From NCBI RefSeq assembly GCF_019320115.1, contig NC_089589.1, forward strand, positions 22,777,265 to 22,841,264: a DNA stretch of 64,000 nt, written 5' to 3'. Source of the stretch: Miscanthus floridulus (Eukaryota; Streptophyta; Magnoliopsida; Poales; Poaceae). Positions 21,426 through 35,231 of the stretch are shown one piece after another. A program made the translations under genes and the position numbers. Position 1 is the first letter of the stretch; the number at the start of each line of letters is the position of its first letter. Below the pieces are notes generated by a model. It searched no databases. It saw only the letters and a program-made list of their open reading frames with translations, and had not been told where the DNA came from.

Positions 21426-22345
21426 AACAGCTCCTCGACGTGTATGCATAGCTAGTAGTAGCTAGACTGAATTAACTGGAATCCACTTGCGCTACTGTCT
21501 TCCACCGTTAACTGACGACCCTGTCTTAATGTTACTAACTAGAAACATACCACACGTATTGCTATAAGGATTGCGAATAAATTTTGGTGGATTATCTGAT
21601 ATGCTGTCGTGGACAACTAAATGCACATTAGTGGATGATGTAGTTTGCTGATGCGGATAGGTTGCATGAATTATATATGTAACATAATGGGCTACTGACG
21701 TGGATGACTTGCATACATGTCTGGATTAACTTTTAGTGGGGTTTATGATTATAAGATATAGAGATATAGATAAAGATATATACAAATATAGAAATAAACT
21801 GTAGAATATAGAATATAGACATAGATTACAAGCCCAAACGGAGATACCATTTTAATTCTCACCAAACATGCTAAGAAAAAAAGATAAATCATAGAAATCC
21901 TCACAGTAGTTGGAAACAACTAGCTTTTAATTTGCTAGACTTTAATTTCCATCGCCGATAATATCCATTGGATCTACATGTCCTCCATTATGAAGAATAC
22001 ATATAGTAACCCCCAATTTTGCAAACTAATCTAGCAAATGACCAAAGACATCTGATTGCTCACAGCGGTCAATGCTTTTCGGCACATCCCAAATGAATAC
22101 GTGCAGCCCCAGCTTTAAACAATCTGAGGTGGATCTAGGCCTAGATTAACTGAAGCTACAACGGCAGACCTGAATTAATGCCTGTGCATTCTGATTAGCA
22201 GGAGATTGTTCGGGTTAAAAAATGTGGAGATATACGTTTGGCCCCAGATTAGCATTTCAGCACATCATGGCCACCGATAACTCAGGCAAAAGATTGCCCA
22301 AAGCGCAAAATAGTTTACCGACTCAAATCTGACCCACACGGGAAA
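21426..22345. other. Intergenic, no gene seen
   Basis: AT-rich sequence without supported ORFs. A stretch at about 21820-22020 (ctagactttaatttccatcg and nearby words) resembles 43790-43930 downstream, suggesting a shared dispersed repeat. It ends at the AAA target site (22343-22345) of CACTA-2. Confidence 0.5.
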
Positions 22346-22830
22346 CACTACTGGAAACTCGCTTTTTTCTGTGTGTGCGAAAACACACAGAAAAATACGA
22401 ATACCGTCGGAAAAATATTTTTCTGACGGTGTACCCTCAGAAAAATACCCACATAAATATGATGACAGAAAAATTCAATTGTTCTGTGCGTTCGCCGTCA
22501 GAAACAATTTTTCTGTGGGTGTTACACGCACAGAAAAATTCCGTTAGCCCAGATTAAATTTAAATATTGTGTGCGTTAATCCTCACAGAAAAAAGTAATG
22601 GCCCGATAGAAAAATAATTTTTCTGTGGGTGCAACCCCCACAGAAAAATTCAGTTAGCCCAGATTAAATTTGAATATTGTGTGCGTTAATCCTCACAGAA
22701 AAAAGGAACGGCCCGACAGAAAAATAATTTTTCTGTCGATGTTGTCCCGATAGAGCCGTAGAGGTACACTCACAGGAAAATTTTATTTTTCTGTCGGTCT
22801 CGTTTAACGCACAGAAAAATATCAGACCAC
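22346..22830. repeat. CACTA-2 3' subterminal repeat block
   Basis: Dense repeats of ACAGAAAAAT and ATTTTTCTGT words, spaced 20-60 bp apart and often in inverted pairs, directly inside the terminal repeat at 22346. The matching block at the other end spans about 34990-35228. They are the expected binding region for the element's second protein. Confidence 0.85.
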
Positions 22831-23240
22831 CGACATAAAAACCCTTAATCATGCAACAAATTGGATACAATAATTATATATAAAGAGAACAGTAGCAACA
22901 ACATATCAAATATGAACTGTCCATACTGTAATTTCATCACAACATAATAGATAGCATACATATAAAGATCCAAATGTTCAGCACATTCATTAATGGCATC
23001 CGGGCTACATATAGATGATGTCCAAATGGTCCGGCATCGATACATTCAAAAGCATTACCATCTCATCTCAACAGTTCGTCTCAGTCAAGATGAGTAAAGT
23101 ACCAGCATGCATCATTGAGTCATATTATAGCTAAAACTAAAGCTAACAGATTAGAGCCACTACTAGTTAATGTGCAAAAGCACAACTCTACAAAAGAAGA
23201 AACCACCATCACATCCATGTCTTGCAACTAAACACAACCA

Positions 23241-26200
23241 TCACATTATCGATACATGATCGCCATTGTTGTCGGAACCTTGATTGTTGTCAACGTTTGC
23301 AGCATGAAGATCCCCATTGGTGTGGCCAACATCATTAGCATTGTTGGCAGATTCTGAGGCAGCATGAGAAGACCCAGTTGCCTGAATGTGAACAAAGTTA
23401 CAGTAAGTGGAATGCAGAAAAGTGAAGGATCCACAACGCTTTCATCTTGAAATGCACAGCAAGGCTATTAGGATTTGTGTGATAATATACCCATGTGAGC
23501 CTACAACAGTGTGCTTCCCAGAACTGAATTTTGCATAGTACTAAATTGATCTATCAAAGTACATTACCATCCCACTAGAGAAGTCAATCATGCATACAAA
23601 TGTCAGCCCGATGCCCCCATAGCAAAAACATCATATGACATCACTGATATGAGAATAAGCCAGAGCAACATGTCGATAGTGCTTGCGATGCCTTGAAGGT
23701 TAATTACCACTTCAATACATCTCCCAAAAAAATATAATGCTCATGTGCATGTTCCAAATCAAGTAGCCAAACATCTCCTCCTTATCTAGAGGTACAAGGC
23801 AGTACCAACTGAATAATGCCAGGAACCATCTAAATTACTAGTACCCAAAAGATAGAAGCAACAGCCAAAAAGAGAAACAAGAGAATCAAGGTCTGAAATA
23901 TTACAAACCAACATAAGGCCACTTCCTCACTGCAATAGCCATGCAAATTCATTGCAGTAGCTATACAACAATCAACATGAGGCCACTTCCTCACTGCTGC
24001 ACTGTGTGTTGACATTCTGAATAGTACCCCACAAAATACTAATCAGTTTCTACTTCCTTTCCATATTAAAATCTCTAAGTGATGGATATGACAGCTACAA
24101 AACATGTTCATGGTGGAATGAAGATATACTCACAATTGCTTGCGTAGCGGACAAGTGTCGTAACGCTTCTTCTGGTACAACCCTTCCTGTCTCCTGGTAA
24201 AGGTTCTACAAGTCTATTGCAAGCACAGATATTTCAAATTTAAATCATTAGATAATTCACATATAATATTGGTGAATTATTTACAAGAGCATTGCACATA
24301 CCAGTACCAAGCCTACAAGAACTTTGTTTTGCTGCAGTGCGTTGTCCTTTTCACGATTCTCTCGTTGCAGCCTTCCATTTGCACGACGTAGCTCTTCCAT
24401 TTCTCGAGACATGTTTTGCATAGTCACTGAATTTGATGGACGCACACTTATTTCCCTTCCGGCTGCCCTGACATCTGAAGACTTAACCGCACCATTTGCT
24501 ATGGCAAGACGCCCATGCTTTCTCGAGGCACCACTAGACACATCATATAGCGCCTTTCCATTCAAATATTGTTGTTGCTCAACCTCATGCCCATCCACTT
24601 CCATGTCTGCACCGTCTCCATCCTCTTCGTTTGCACATTCTATCCTCTTAACAGCAGCAAGGTAGTCATCCTACAAAGACCCAGTTCTAGCACTAGTTAG
24701 AAACCCAGTTCCTGAAAATTGAAGGTAGCTACTGTCTGTATCTATTTGCTTGCAGGTAGCTAGCAGCATGGCAGCAGGTCCAGCACTAGTTGCAACAGGT
24801 TCCAACCAGATCTTGAACCAGTTAGAACTCAGTTTGCACTAGTTACAAACCCAGTTTGACCAGACCCAGCAGCAACAAGTTTCAATCAGACCCAGTTTGA
24901 ACTGGTCAGATCTAGTTCTAACTGGACCCAACAAGATACGATACTGTACATTAACCCGCCCTTCATACATATCAGTTTAGCGAAAGAAAATATACATCTT
25001 TAAAGCTGTATAGCACAAACCAGGTTCAGGACAGGACAAGCCCAAGAGCAAAAAGAAACCCCAAAAGAACAGAATAGGCTCATTGAGCGCTGCATTATGA
25101 CCCACCTCGCTTTGCTTAGCAGCATATATCACTTGGTACTTTGGCAACAGCTTAATTGAGCACAGCATATATACAGTTCCTATTCCATGCTTAAAATCCA
25201 CACATCAATGGAGCAAGCAGCAAGAACTCAAAGAAGAAAGTGCCATGTACTCTATAATGCACCATCTGTTGAATCGAACAATGGGGCTAATGTACTCTAT
25301 AATGCATGTACTCTATAATGCACCATCTGTAATATCACCATTAAAAGATGTAAGACGTATTAATCTTATACTGTTCTTAGTTAAATCCATACAGTAGAAT
25401 AGCTGTATGTAGAAATTTATCTTACTACTAGTAGATCATAAAACGAGCACTATGAGTCTGACAATTGCATGTTACTATCAATTGCATGTTACTATGACGG
25501 GGCCTATATATGATAGCTGCACAGCATTGGTCATCTATATTGGAAAAGTATTTTGAAAATTGATATAGGTAAAGTTTACCATAGTTTATTTTTTATTTAA
25601 TTTCTTAAAATAATAAATTTCTCCCTGCGTGACTTCATGCAGATATATCCAGCCAGGTTATTTGATGCTGGATGCTTCATTGGATTTGCAACCAGCCAGT
25701 TACTGAATAATTAAAAATAATGTTAACACGGACAACATGGATGAAGAAACATTCCACGAAATTGTTTGTGATGAGCTGGAACACTCGATCAAGCACTGCC
25801 ACCATGACAGGGTAGCATACAACTGTTGAACTAGGCCATAGCACCTCACACTTGATGACTGATACAGTGCATACTCATTTTTTTTCTTCAATTGCTATAT
25901 CAAGTATTGCAATTTGTTTCAATGTTTCTCATGGTTCGTCCTTATTTTTGTGAGGATATGTTCTAGACCTGCTGTCCAAAACCCAAACAAACTGAAACTA
26001 CTCAGATTTACCAACTATAGACAGAAATTTTCATGACTCGTCAATTGATAGATCATCAGTGCACTGGTCTCCAAGAAGACTCTATGCATTAAAACAACAG
26101 CAGTTTTCTAGCGCATTTGACTTATTTGTGCCATCCTAAGGATTGGAGCAAAAAGTGTCCAAACTAACAGTAGCTCTTGTACATCCAAATTAAATAAGTT

Positions 26201-29200
26201 GAGAGCTAGGGTTTCACTAGTGCCTAGTTTTATACTGAATCTATTTTCATGCAAATCATTGCTTCAGAAATGAAATATTGAAATAGAAATGCACAGGTTG
26301 ATGATAACGTGTTTTCACGAGAAATGAATGATAATAATTATAGAACAATAATAAACCAATAGTTTTCTTATTATGAAAGGTATTATTTGTCGGTAACAAT
26401 TGATCATGTTTGAAGAAATCATTAACCTGATGTGTATAGTTTCAGAACTTGAACAATGTTAGTAAAATCAGGTAGTTACGAGAGGGACACATGATATAAA
26501 AGTAGTATCACCTATAAATGTTGCAATAGTAGTAAAATGGATAGTCCTCACACCTGCATCTCATCGCTAGATGGCACTGAAGCATAGATGTACCTCTGGT
26601 ACCGCTCTAGAGTCTTAACCAGACTGATATTAAGGCAATAAAATAATGAATAAGTGATATTAAGGCTACTGTTGAAATGGTTGGTTTTGCTTATCCCTAT
26701 CCAATGTTATGTGCACAGATATATGACTACAGCAAGCCAGAAAGCCACCAGCAACCTTTCAAACAGCAATTCACCAAGAGGAAAGGCACATCACCAGCAA
26801 GGCAGTTTAGTTAGCTTCTTCCAAATGTCATATATTAAAAAAACAGAGGAAGTACAAAGATTAACTAGGACCACATATAGTTAGACACATGTCAGCTTAG
26901 CAAGGAAATGTACATCTTGAAAGCTGTACAGCACAAACCAGGTTCAGGACAGGACAAGCCCAAGAGCTAAAAGAAAACCCCTAAGGAACAAAATAGGCTC
27001 ATTGAGAACCCAGAGGCATATACTACAAAAAAGAAGAATTCCTACACAGGATTAGGTGAGATATGGCCCCCTTTTTTATCTTTAGGGGGGCAGTAATATC
27101 TTCAAGTAAACTCAACACCACTCGAAGTAGTATACACCCTAGAACTGTACAAGAAGAAATTTTCAGCACACATGTCACATACATACCATGCGTTTCTGTG
27201 CTTTGTGGCTACTGATTGAACCGCATCTACCATTGCTATCCAGGCTTTTCATGCCAGATTTCATCGCAGCAAATGTATTAATAGGAGTTGCTTTCTGTGG
27301 TCCAAAGTTAGCTTCCTAACAAATAGTAAATTTTCCAATGAGATATGAATATAGAATAGGCTACTAAGTTCCTAAAAAGACATTAAAGAATAAAGAATAT
27401 ACACGTGCATACCAATACTTGTTGTGTCTTTGTGAATGGTCTAGATCCTCCTCGGTTTTGAGCAATATCTTCATTACTTGAGCGAGATGTTTGCCCCCTC
27501 TTACGTTTGACCTTGTACTCATCTGAGCACCAATAAGCACAAAGGAGGAGCCACACCTCATCATTCAACCACTCGAGCTTTCCTTGCTTGTATTGCTCAT
27601 ACTCGAGGTCAATATGGCATGCTACTGCATCTTTGATTTCTATGTGTTTTATTTCCCTGTAGTACTCCTTGACAGCATCCACACGGACTTGATACATCAT
27701 GTTCCTCACCCTTTTCTTCAAACAGGTTTCTAGAACACAGTCCGCATCTTGTTGATCTCCTACTGCAACTTGGAACAAACGCTGCATGTGTACAAAACCA
27801 TGAACATAAGTTTCACATTGCATAGATTTTAGAAATTTCAAGTTTTAGATGTTGCTCAGAAATTTCAGATTGAACATAGGTATCTTACCCAAAATTCGGA
27901 AACCACTTTTTCTCCCCTTGTCATTTCCGTAGCCTTAGGATTTTTATGAAAATAATCAGCCCAATCCAGAGCTGGGCGCTTGAATTCATCACCGTTCTCA
28001 TCCACCTCCACAATCACACCTGGATATTCTCTTCTAAGTATGACCCCAAGCTGAGTAGTGTATTTGTAAGGTGGTGGGTAGTAAATATAACTGAATTGCC
28101 TATAAATAAAGTAACAGGTCAGCACAAAAGGCTGCTAGGATATGGAAGTTCACAGCAACTACAGTAGAATTCATGCAAGTATTCGGACATAGAAGTTCAC
28201 AGTGAACATGTAAGAGATAAGACTTTGGTGCAGGTTTACATCTAAGCACTAATGGTTGCTAAAATAGTTGAGTGTGATGAGTAGCTTACTGCTTAATTAA
28301 TCACCAATTAGTCCTGGACATCATCTACTTTATGCTAAGACACATCCTATCAGATTTATGGCATGTTTGGTTCTTTAATTCCCATCTCCTTTTTTCTTTT
28401 GGCAAGAAATATATGATCCTTGCATAATCTCAATAATGATAGTAACAGGAAAATTGCATCTCCGAGCATCACTTGTTAGAAAACAAAACACTCAGTTCAG
28501 ATAGCTGATCAAATATGTATGCTTTATTTACTTTCCATGACATGCACTCTCTTGGTTCACATGTGTGTGGTTGATTTTCAATATACTAGCCGCTACACTG
28601 GAAAATCATGAGAAGTAGCTTAAGCTCCACTAGACTACAATAATCATGCTACTTCATCATGAAATAGAAAAAAACTGCCAGAAAATGCAAAGTTAGTGTA
28701 TCATGGCCATCTTGGACTATGATAACCCGGATTCATCCTATGCCACACATGACATATATGTTATTGACTCTATAATCTTGTATGAATGCCGTCATTTCAA
28801 AAGGAGTTGGCAAACCAATGGATGTGGTTTGCTAGACCGACCTTTTTTTTCTAAATGTTTAAGAAGTTCGGTCTAAATCGGACAGAACAAATCAAGAAGC
28901 ATGATTATTGCAGTCTAGTGGAGCTTAAGCTATTATTGATGGGAAAAGAAGGAATGTGCTACTTCTCTATGATTTTCCAGTCTAGCAGCTAGTATTATAT
29001 TGGAAATGAACCACACACAAGTCAACCAAGAGGGAGCATGTCATACAAAGTAAATGAAGTATACATGCTGTTGTTCAAGCAAGAAATGCACTCACTCGTC
29101 ACCACTTGGTTTAAGAGCCACTTTAACACCACGTGGAGGTTGTTTAAATTTTGTTCGGGACCCTGCCTTCCTTCCTCTTTTCTTGGGTGGCTCTATTGGG

Positions 29201-29397
29201 GGAGCTTCAACAACTATTGTCCTTTGTGAGTCATCGTCTGCAGTTCCAGAACCTTCATTTGTTTGGGCTGCACTGCTGTTGGCTACATGGCGTGTGTGTC
29301 GAATGGAATGGACCATGGTACCGCCTGCACTTTCAGAACCATCATTCCTTTCGGCTGCACGAAAACTGGGCACACGTTTGTTGCGTGTACTAACCAT
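23241..29397 (-). CDS. CACTA-2 TNPA-like gene (multi-exon)
   Basis: Second gene of CACTA-2, plant Transposase_24 type. Likely start MVSTRNKRVPSF at 29397; exon 1 is basic, with a PPKKRGRKAGSRTKFK nuclear-localisation-like stretch. Later exons are recognisable by GT/AG borders: about 28108-27890 (YKYTTQLGVILRREYPG, RPALDWADYF), 27780-27415 (KKRVRNMMYQVRVDAVKEYY, WCSDEYKVKRKRGQ), 27318-27187 (ATPINTFAAMKSGMKSLDS), 26630-26553 (SLVKTLERYQRYIYASV), 24672-24300 (coiled coil MSREMEELRRANGRLQRENR), 24210-24137 (PEEALRHLSATQAI) and 23380-23241 (ending GDHVSIM then TGA). I found no clear stop in the core exons, so this gene may still be intact. The exon borders are read by eye and approximate. Confidence 0.75.
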
Positions 29398-29653
29398 CTG
29401 CAGTAGATACAATATGTTAGATCCATCTTAAAACAAATAGTGCATCAGACAACAAATTATTGGAGGGGCAGCAAACATGGAAACTGCTATATTAATAAAG
29501 GATTGGAGAGAAAACAACATGAATTCAGATTTAGTAATACTGAAGCACACATGCAAACTGATATATTAATAATACTGGACTGTTGGCTGCATATTCAAAA
29601 ACAGTTACATAGGATCTTATGCATAACTAAAACATATATTTTGGACTGCATAT

Positions 29654-32600
29654 TCAAAAATCATTTGGATCATAAGTTTCTTCATCTTCTTCATCCATTG
29701 CTTCATCATCCTCTTCCGTCTCTTTCTCTTCTTCAATAGCTTCTTCATCATATTCCTCATCTAGAACAACTTGTTTCTGTATTGCTTCCAAGTCTTTTGG
29801 GTCAGTAACCTCATCTGATCCCGTTGCAATTAAGGAGTCCAAGGCATCACTCAAATCAATGACAAAGGCGCCATCCAAACCATCCGCTTGGTAGACATCC
29901 TGCACTACCCCTTCCATATTCATAGCTTCACTACTGCTTTCATTCATAGGCACACATCCATGTGGAGCAACATGGTAGACAACCCACCACGAAGACAACT
30001 CTCTGTTCTTACACGGGTATGACAGATAGTACACTTGAGTAACCTGACTAGCCATCACAAATGGGTCGAAATTTGATAATCTTAATGTATGATTGATCTC
30101 TACCAAGCCTAGATCTTCAATACGCCTCAATCCATTGGGTGTTGGATCAAACCAGGAGCAATAAAACAGCACCAACTCTAGTTTCATGCTGCCTTCCCAC
30201 TCAATTTTAATTATATCTTCTATGATTCCATAATACTCTAGAGCATTGTCTGATTCATCAAAAGAAGTTACACAAACACCACTATTGATAGTTGTTAGCC
30301 CTACTCTTCCACTCTCATATTTCTTTGAACGGAATCTATAGCCATTGACATCATAACACCCATAGGACCTAACTCGAGGGCAGTAACCATAGGACATTTG
30401 GAACAGAGCATTGTGAATGCTAGCTGTTCTCAAGCACTGAAAAACACAAATTATGTGATAAGTTTTTTATCATAATTCACAATGTCGGAACAGAACAAAG
30501 GCTGAAGTGTATGAGAAAATTACTTGCTCTTTGAACCAATCAAAAAAATTTGGACTAGATTGTATACCACGGCTATTTTTCCAACCATTTAACCTTAAAT
30601 CACGACGTTGCTGGTCTGTGGGAGCTATACGGCTCTTCCACTATTCATTATCGAAGTGTCTACATGAACACAATTCTTGTTATGCCTAGATAATAAAAAA
30701 TCTAAAAGAGAACAGTAATGACGTTTTTGGCACAACATACGTGAAGAAATCATCCATCTCCGGCATGTTTGTCAATATGTATAGAAAAGCAACCTTGTAC
30801 TCCTTGTTTGAGAGTTCACGAACACCTCTAGGGCTCATGCAACGACCCGGGCATTTAAAAATGTCAAGGTCACATGTACCTTGAAATGAAGATGCACAAT
30901 CATCATAGCGAGGCACCTTATTTCTAACAGATGGAGCATGGGGTCTAAAATATAGGCTTAGTGTATTTGCAGCCTCTTCAACAAGAAATGCCTCAACAAT
31001 GCCAGCCTCAACACGAGCCTTATTTCTTACTTTTTTCCTATGTTTTTGGATACACCTACGAAGTGAGAGCAACATATTACAGATAGCTAACTTACGGTCA
31101 GTGGCATAAATAAACTAGTTATTTCAATATTTCTAGATTTACCTCTCATATGGATAGCACCAACGTGCTAGGACAGGACCACCTAATCGTGCTTCATAAG
31201 GCAGATGTATGATGAGATGTTGCATAACATTGAGGAAACCAGGAGGAAATATCTTCTCCATTTTGCAAAGAAGCACTGCAACATTCTCCTCCAGAGAGTG
31301 GATAACATCTTTTCTAAGCTCTTTGGCACACAATTGCCGATAAAAGAAACTAAGCTCAGCCAAACAACGCCACACATTATCTGGCAAAAACCCACGAAAC
31401 ACTACAGGGAGCAACCTTTCCATAAAGATGTGATAATCATGACTTTTTAGTCCAAAAATTTTCTTTTGCAGTAGATTCACACCACGCTTCAGATTGGATG
31501 CATATGAGTCAGGGAACTGCAATTCTTTGAACCATTGTAGGATGGTTGGCTTAACATCTTTGTGAACGCTGAATGGACCTCTAGGCCTATCCCACTGACC
31601 ATTGCTCTTTTGCATCAAATGCATGGAAGGACGATTACATATAATAGCCAAATCTAGCCTAGCTTTCACATTATCTTTGCTCTTTTCAGCTATGTCAAAA
31701 CATGTGTTCCATATGGCTTCACCCATATTCTTTTCATTATGCATCACATCAATATTGTGTGGAAGTAGCAACTTATGGAAATATGGAAGCTGCCTAAAAC
31801 AAAGTACATGTGTCCAATTGTGCAATCTACCGTAGGTTTGTGTATCACCAGCAAACTGGTTCACATGGGCTTGCATTTCCTCCCCTGTTAAGTACCTAGG
31901 TGCCTCATCAAACACCTTGGTGTTCTTGCGAAAAGCATTAGCTTCATTTCTAAATGGATGATCTTCAGGCAAGAAACGCCTATGGGTATCAAACCAGCAA
32001 GCCTTACGCCCATTAGGGAGTAGGAATCCTCGACAACCACATCCATATGGGCATGACAACCTACCATGGGTGCTCCAACCCGAAAAGTCCCCATAAGCCA
32101 TAAAGTAATGTACTGACCAAAGGTAGATTCCTCTCATTGTAAACTCCTCCTTCAACGAAGCATCCCATGTTGTGACCCCCTTCCATAGTTCTTGAAATTC
32201 GTCAACTAAGGGCTGCATTAAAACGTTCAATTTTCTACCAGGATGCTCCGGACCAGGAACAACAAGTGCGAGGAAAATATACTCAGACCTTAAGAGTGTG
32301 CCAGGAGGTAGGTTCAGTGGGGTCACAAAGACTGGCCAACATGAGTAAGGTGCAGCATTCACATCAAATGGTTGGAAACCATCTGTTGCTACTGCAAGGC
32401 GCACATTTCTTTTTTCCTGTGCAAATTCTGGATAGTCCACATTAAATTGTTGCCAAGCCTCTCCGTCACAAGGGTGCACCATCTTACCACATGTTGTGGG
32501 ACTATATGATCTCATTAACTTGGCTGTCTCCCCATGGAGATATAGCCTTTGCAGCCTATCTGTGATTGGAAGATATCGCAAAACTTTACGTGCAACCTTT

Positions 32601-33332
32601 GTTCGCCCTTCCACATACCGATTAGCACCACAAAAATCACATTTATCTTTGTCCTTGTTATCTTTGTAGAATAGCATGCAATTGTTATAGCAAACATCAA
32701 TTTTGATATATTGCATACCAAGACCCTCTAATAATTTCCTAGATTGGTAGAAGTCATTAGGTAACTTGGAGTCAGGCGGAAGGAGTTCATGTACTATGCC
32801 TAGTATATCATCATATTCTGCGACGGACATGTTGTACCGTGACTTCACAGCAAACAAGCGAGCTACAGCAGACAAGCGTGAGTGTGTGGTTCTATCATGC
32901 ACCAACTCGATCATCTGCACTAGCAACCATCCTATAGAAAGCTTTGGCATATGCTGATGGTTCAGCATCCAGTATAGGTGGATGGTGCCCAGCAAGCTCA
33001 ACCAACATTTGATCCATCTGATCAACTTCATCAGTGCCCTCTCTATTTCCCACACCATCATATCCATCATGTGAAATCAGCCCCTCACCATGCTCAGTCC
33101 AAGTTTCATAGTCTTCCTTAAAACCATGCCTACACAAATGCATCTCTATAGTGTATCTTATATGCCTAAAGTAGTTCCGACATTGTGCACAAGGACACTT
33201 AATAGTATCATTTTCAGCTACACCAGGAATTGAAAATGCACTATTCAAGAATTCATTGGTTCCATCAATCCATTCATTTGAGGGAGCTTTGCCACGTTGC
33301 CAACCATTATACATCCATGTTCGGCTTGACAT
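29654..33332 (-). CDS. CACTA-2 TNP2-type transposase, nearly complete
   Basis: Transposase of CACTA-2. Starts MSSRTWMYNGWQ at 33332 with the cysteine/histidine-rich block CPCAQCRNYFRH. A 4-bp insertion (TCGA, about 32908-32911) shifts the frame just before VHDRTTHSRLS. The main exon then runs to about 31140 with CDFCGANRY, VATDGFQPFDVN, CWPVFVTPLNLPPG, HNIDVMHNEKNM, GLKSHDYHIFMERLLP, KMEKIFPPGF and HLPYEARLGGPV (DUF4218 region), closing at a GT donor after YPYER. Next exons: about 31056-30738 (CIQKHRKKVRNKARVEAG, FKCPGRCMS) and about 30680-30525 (PTDQQRRDLRLNGWKN), the latter with an in-frame TAG where a tyrosine is expected (near 30641). The last exon, about 30436-29654, has a DUF4216-like domain and an acidic tail (EEYDEEAIEEEKETEEDDEA). 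Frameshift plus stop suggest it no longer makes full-length protein. Confidence 0.88.
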
Positions 33333-34299
33333 ATTAACTAGTTCTGTTTCAAATATTAATATATTAGATATCACAACAAAGGAAGCTCAATTATTTTTGG
33401 TGCAAGGACAGACATTCCAAACTCAGACAAGTGGGCACACAAATAAAATGTAGAATAACAACATCATCATACAACAAATAAAACTAGTGAAGAAAGAAGT
33501 GTACCTTGAGTCTCACAGGTACTCAACAACTCTTCACTGTCTACCTCCAACAGGAACCTTCAGTCCTTGTTTAGCCCAAAATCTTTACTGCAGTACATCA
33601 GGGACATGAGATTAGAATTTCCAGTAAAAAAAAATTCATGCTATTAGTGAGGCCACTATGGCTGATATGCTGCCTATAGGTACTGAATAGGTACATGTCA
33701 TGAAAATATCAATATTATATATTCTAGAGGGAAGAGGGAATACAACTGGTGTCGGAAGCAATATGCGCAGGTATCTTCAATGACTTGGGTAGTGGAAGCA
33801 ACGTGGATGTCTACGTGATAACCAAGGTACATGTTTTCTGTTTTTATTTTATAGTTCCAGGGCCAAACCCTGGTCCAGATCCATTGCAAAGGAACCAAAG
33901 TAACAAGCATTTACAAAATTTTAGAGCAGAGCATCCTCATCATGTGAGGGACATAGGTTAATCTCAAATGCCACACATGCAACAAAGGGAGACCTTTTCT
34001 GTAATCTCTAGAGAAAATGATCTAGGGGTTAGTTGAATTCCCCCCCCCCCCCTGCATCCTATTCCTGGGATAACAACATCATTGATGGGCCACAAAAAGC
34101 TACGGGGCAACAATTTGGTAAGCTATTATCAGAGAAGCATTTGACTGCACAAACATTATAGGAACACGAACCCATAATATCTTCAGCCATGAAACATATT
34201 TGGCACAGTACAATACATCAGAATCCACAAGACGCAAAGTATTGAATGGTATAGGCAACCATTTGGCAACCATTTGTCGAACACATATGAACACTACCA

Positions 34300-35228
34300 A
34301 ATAATAAGATCAGATGATGCGCAACAATTTACCGGCGGATCTGTCGCAGGGAGGTCGCGTGCAGGTGCGTCGCCGGCAAATCTGGCACAAGCCTCGCCCG
34401 GCAGCGGGCCTGGGGAAGCGCACGGGAGGGGTCGTGTTGGAAGGGGCGATGTCTGTCGGCGGGCTGGGGTGGCGGCCGGCAGCGCACAGGAGGGGCCGTG
34501 CCGAGAGCGCCAGCCGCGGAGAGGTGAGCCTGGGGCGGCGCCACGGGAGGGGCCGCGCCGAGAGGGCCGGCCGTGAAGAGGCAGATCTAGGGCGGCGCGC
34601 CGGAGAGACGAGGTGCGTCGCGCCGGGACGTGCGCTGGACGGGAGGGAGACCAGGGGCTACGGCCGCCGGCGGGCTGGTGGCTACGGTCGGTGGGCTGGA
34701 GGCAGATCTAGGCGACAGCGGACCTAGGGCAGCGAGCGGCGGCCATGGAGCTGTGGTGCCTAGCGGCGGGCGGCGAGCGGCGAATGTGCAGATGGGGGTG
34801 GTCTTGTGCGGCGAGCGGGGGACTTGGAGCCGGGAGCGGCGGACTTGGAGGCTCTTCGGAGTTCGGCCTCGGCGGCGCGGCGCGTTTGGGATAGCGTCGG
34901 TGGCGGCCGCGGGAGGATTTAGCTTTAGGGTGTTTTTGTTTTCGTTTTTTTTTTCACTCTCTTTTCTATTATACCGCGCCACTGTGCCTGTGTCTTTTTT
35001 CTGTGAGTTAAAAACCCACAGAATAATTTCTATTTCTCTGTGGGTGTTCACTGTTTTTCTGTGTGTATTGTCACGCACAGAAAAATAACTCAATTATTCT
35101 GTCGGTTTTTCTATATTTCTGTGGGGATTTTTTGAAACCGATGGAAAAATTATAATTTTTCTGTGTGTTTTGAGAAACACGCACAGAAAAAATCAACACG
35201 CACAGAAGTATTCGAGTTTCCAGTAGTG
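34300..35228 (-). promoter_or_regulatory. CACTA-2 5' terminus, subterminal repeats and GC-rich leader
   Basis: On the minus strand the element begins at 35228 with the terminal repeat, then ACAGAAAAAT-type subterminal repeats to about 34990, then a GC-rich leader (about 34930-34320) containing several overlapping ORFs without domains. In CACTA elements the transcription start lies in this region. A C-homopolymer of about 14 bases occurs at about 34039-34052, between this leader and the transposase start. Confidence 0.65.
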
Positions 35229-35231
35229 AAA

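Larger units (their letters stand above)
22346..35228 (-). mobile_element. CACTA-2, structurally complete En/Spm-type transposon
   Basis: A 12,883-bp element bounded by perfect 16-bp terminal inverted repeats CACTACTGGAAACTCG (22346-22361 and 35213-35228) and the 3-bp target duplication AAA (22343-22345 and 35229-35231). Subterminal regions (about 22365-22830 and 34990-35215) hold many copies of an ACAGAAAAAT-type word, unlike the TTTGCCGAGTGCC family. Coding strand is minus: a GC-rich leader (34320-34930), a TNP2-type gene (33332 to 29654) and a TNPA-type gene (29397 to 23241). At least one frameshift and one stop interrupt the TNP2 gene, so it is probably non-autonomous now. Confidence 0.92.

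Noticed and set aside
24977..27005. Repeated phrase gcacaaaccaggttcaggac near 25013 and 26932
   Set aside because: It is a small internal duplication in CACTA-2 introns; it does not define a gene or a separate element.
34274..35088. Several ORFs above 100 codons in the GC-rich leader of CACTA-2
   Set aside because: Overlapping frames of biased composition upstream of the real transposase start; no domains.
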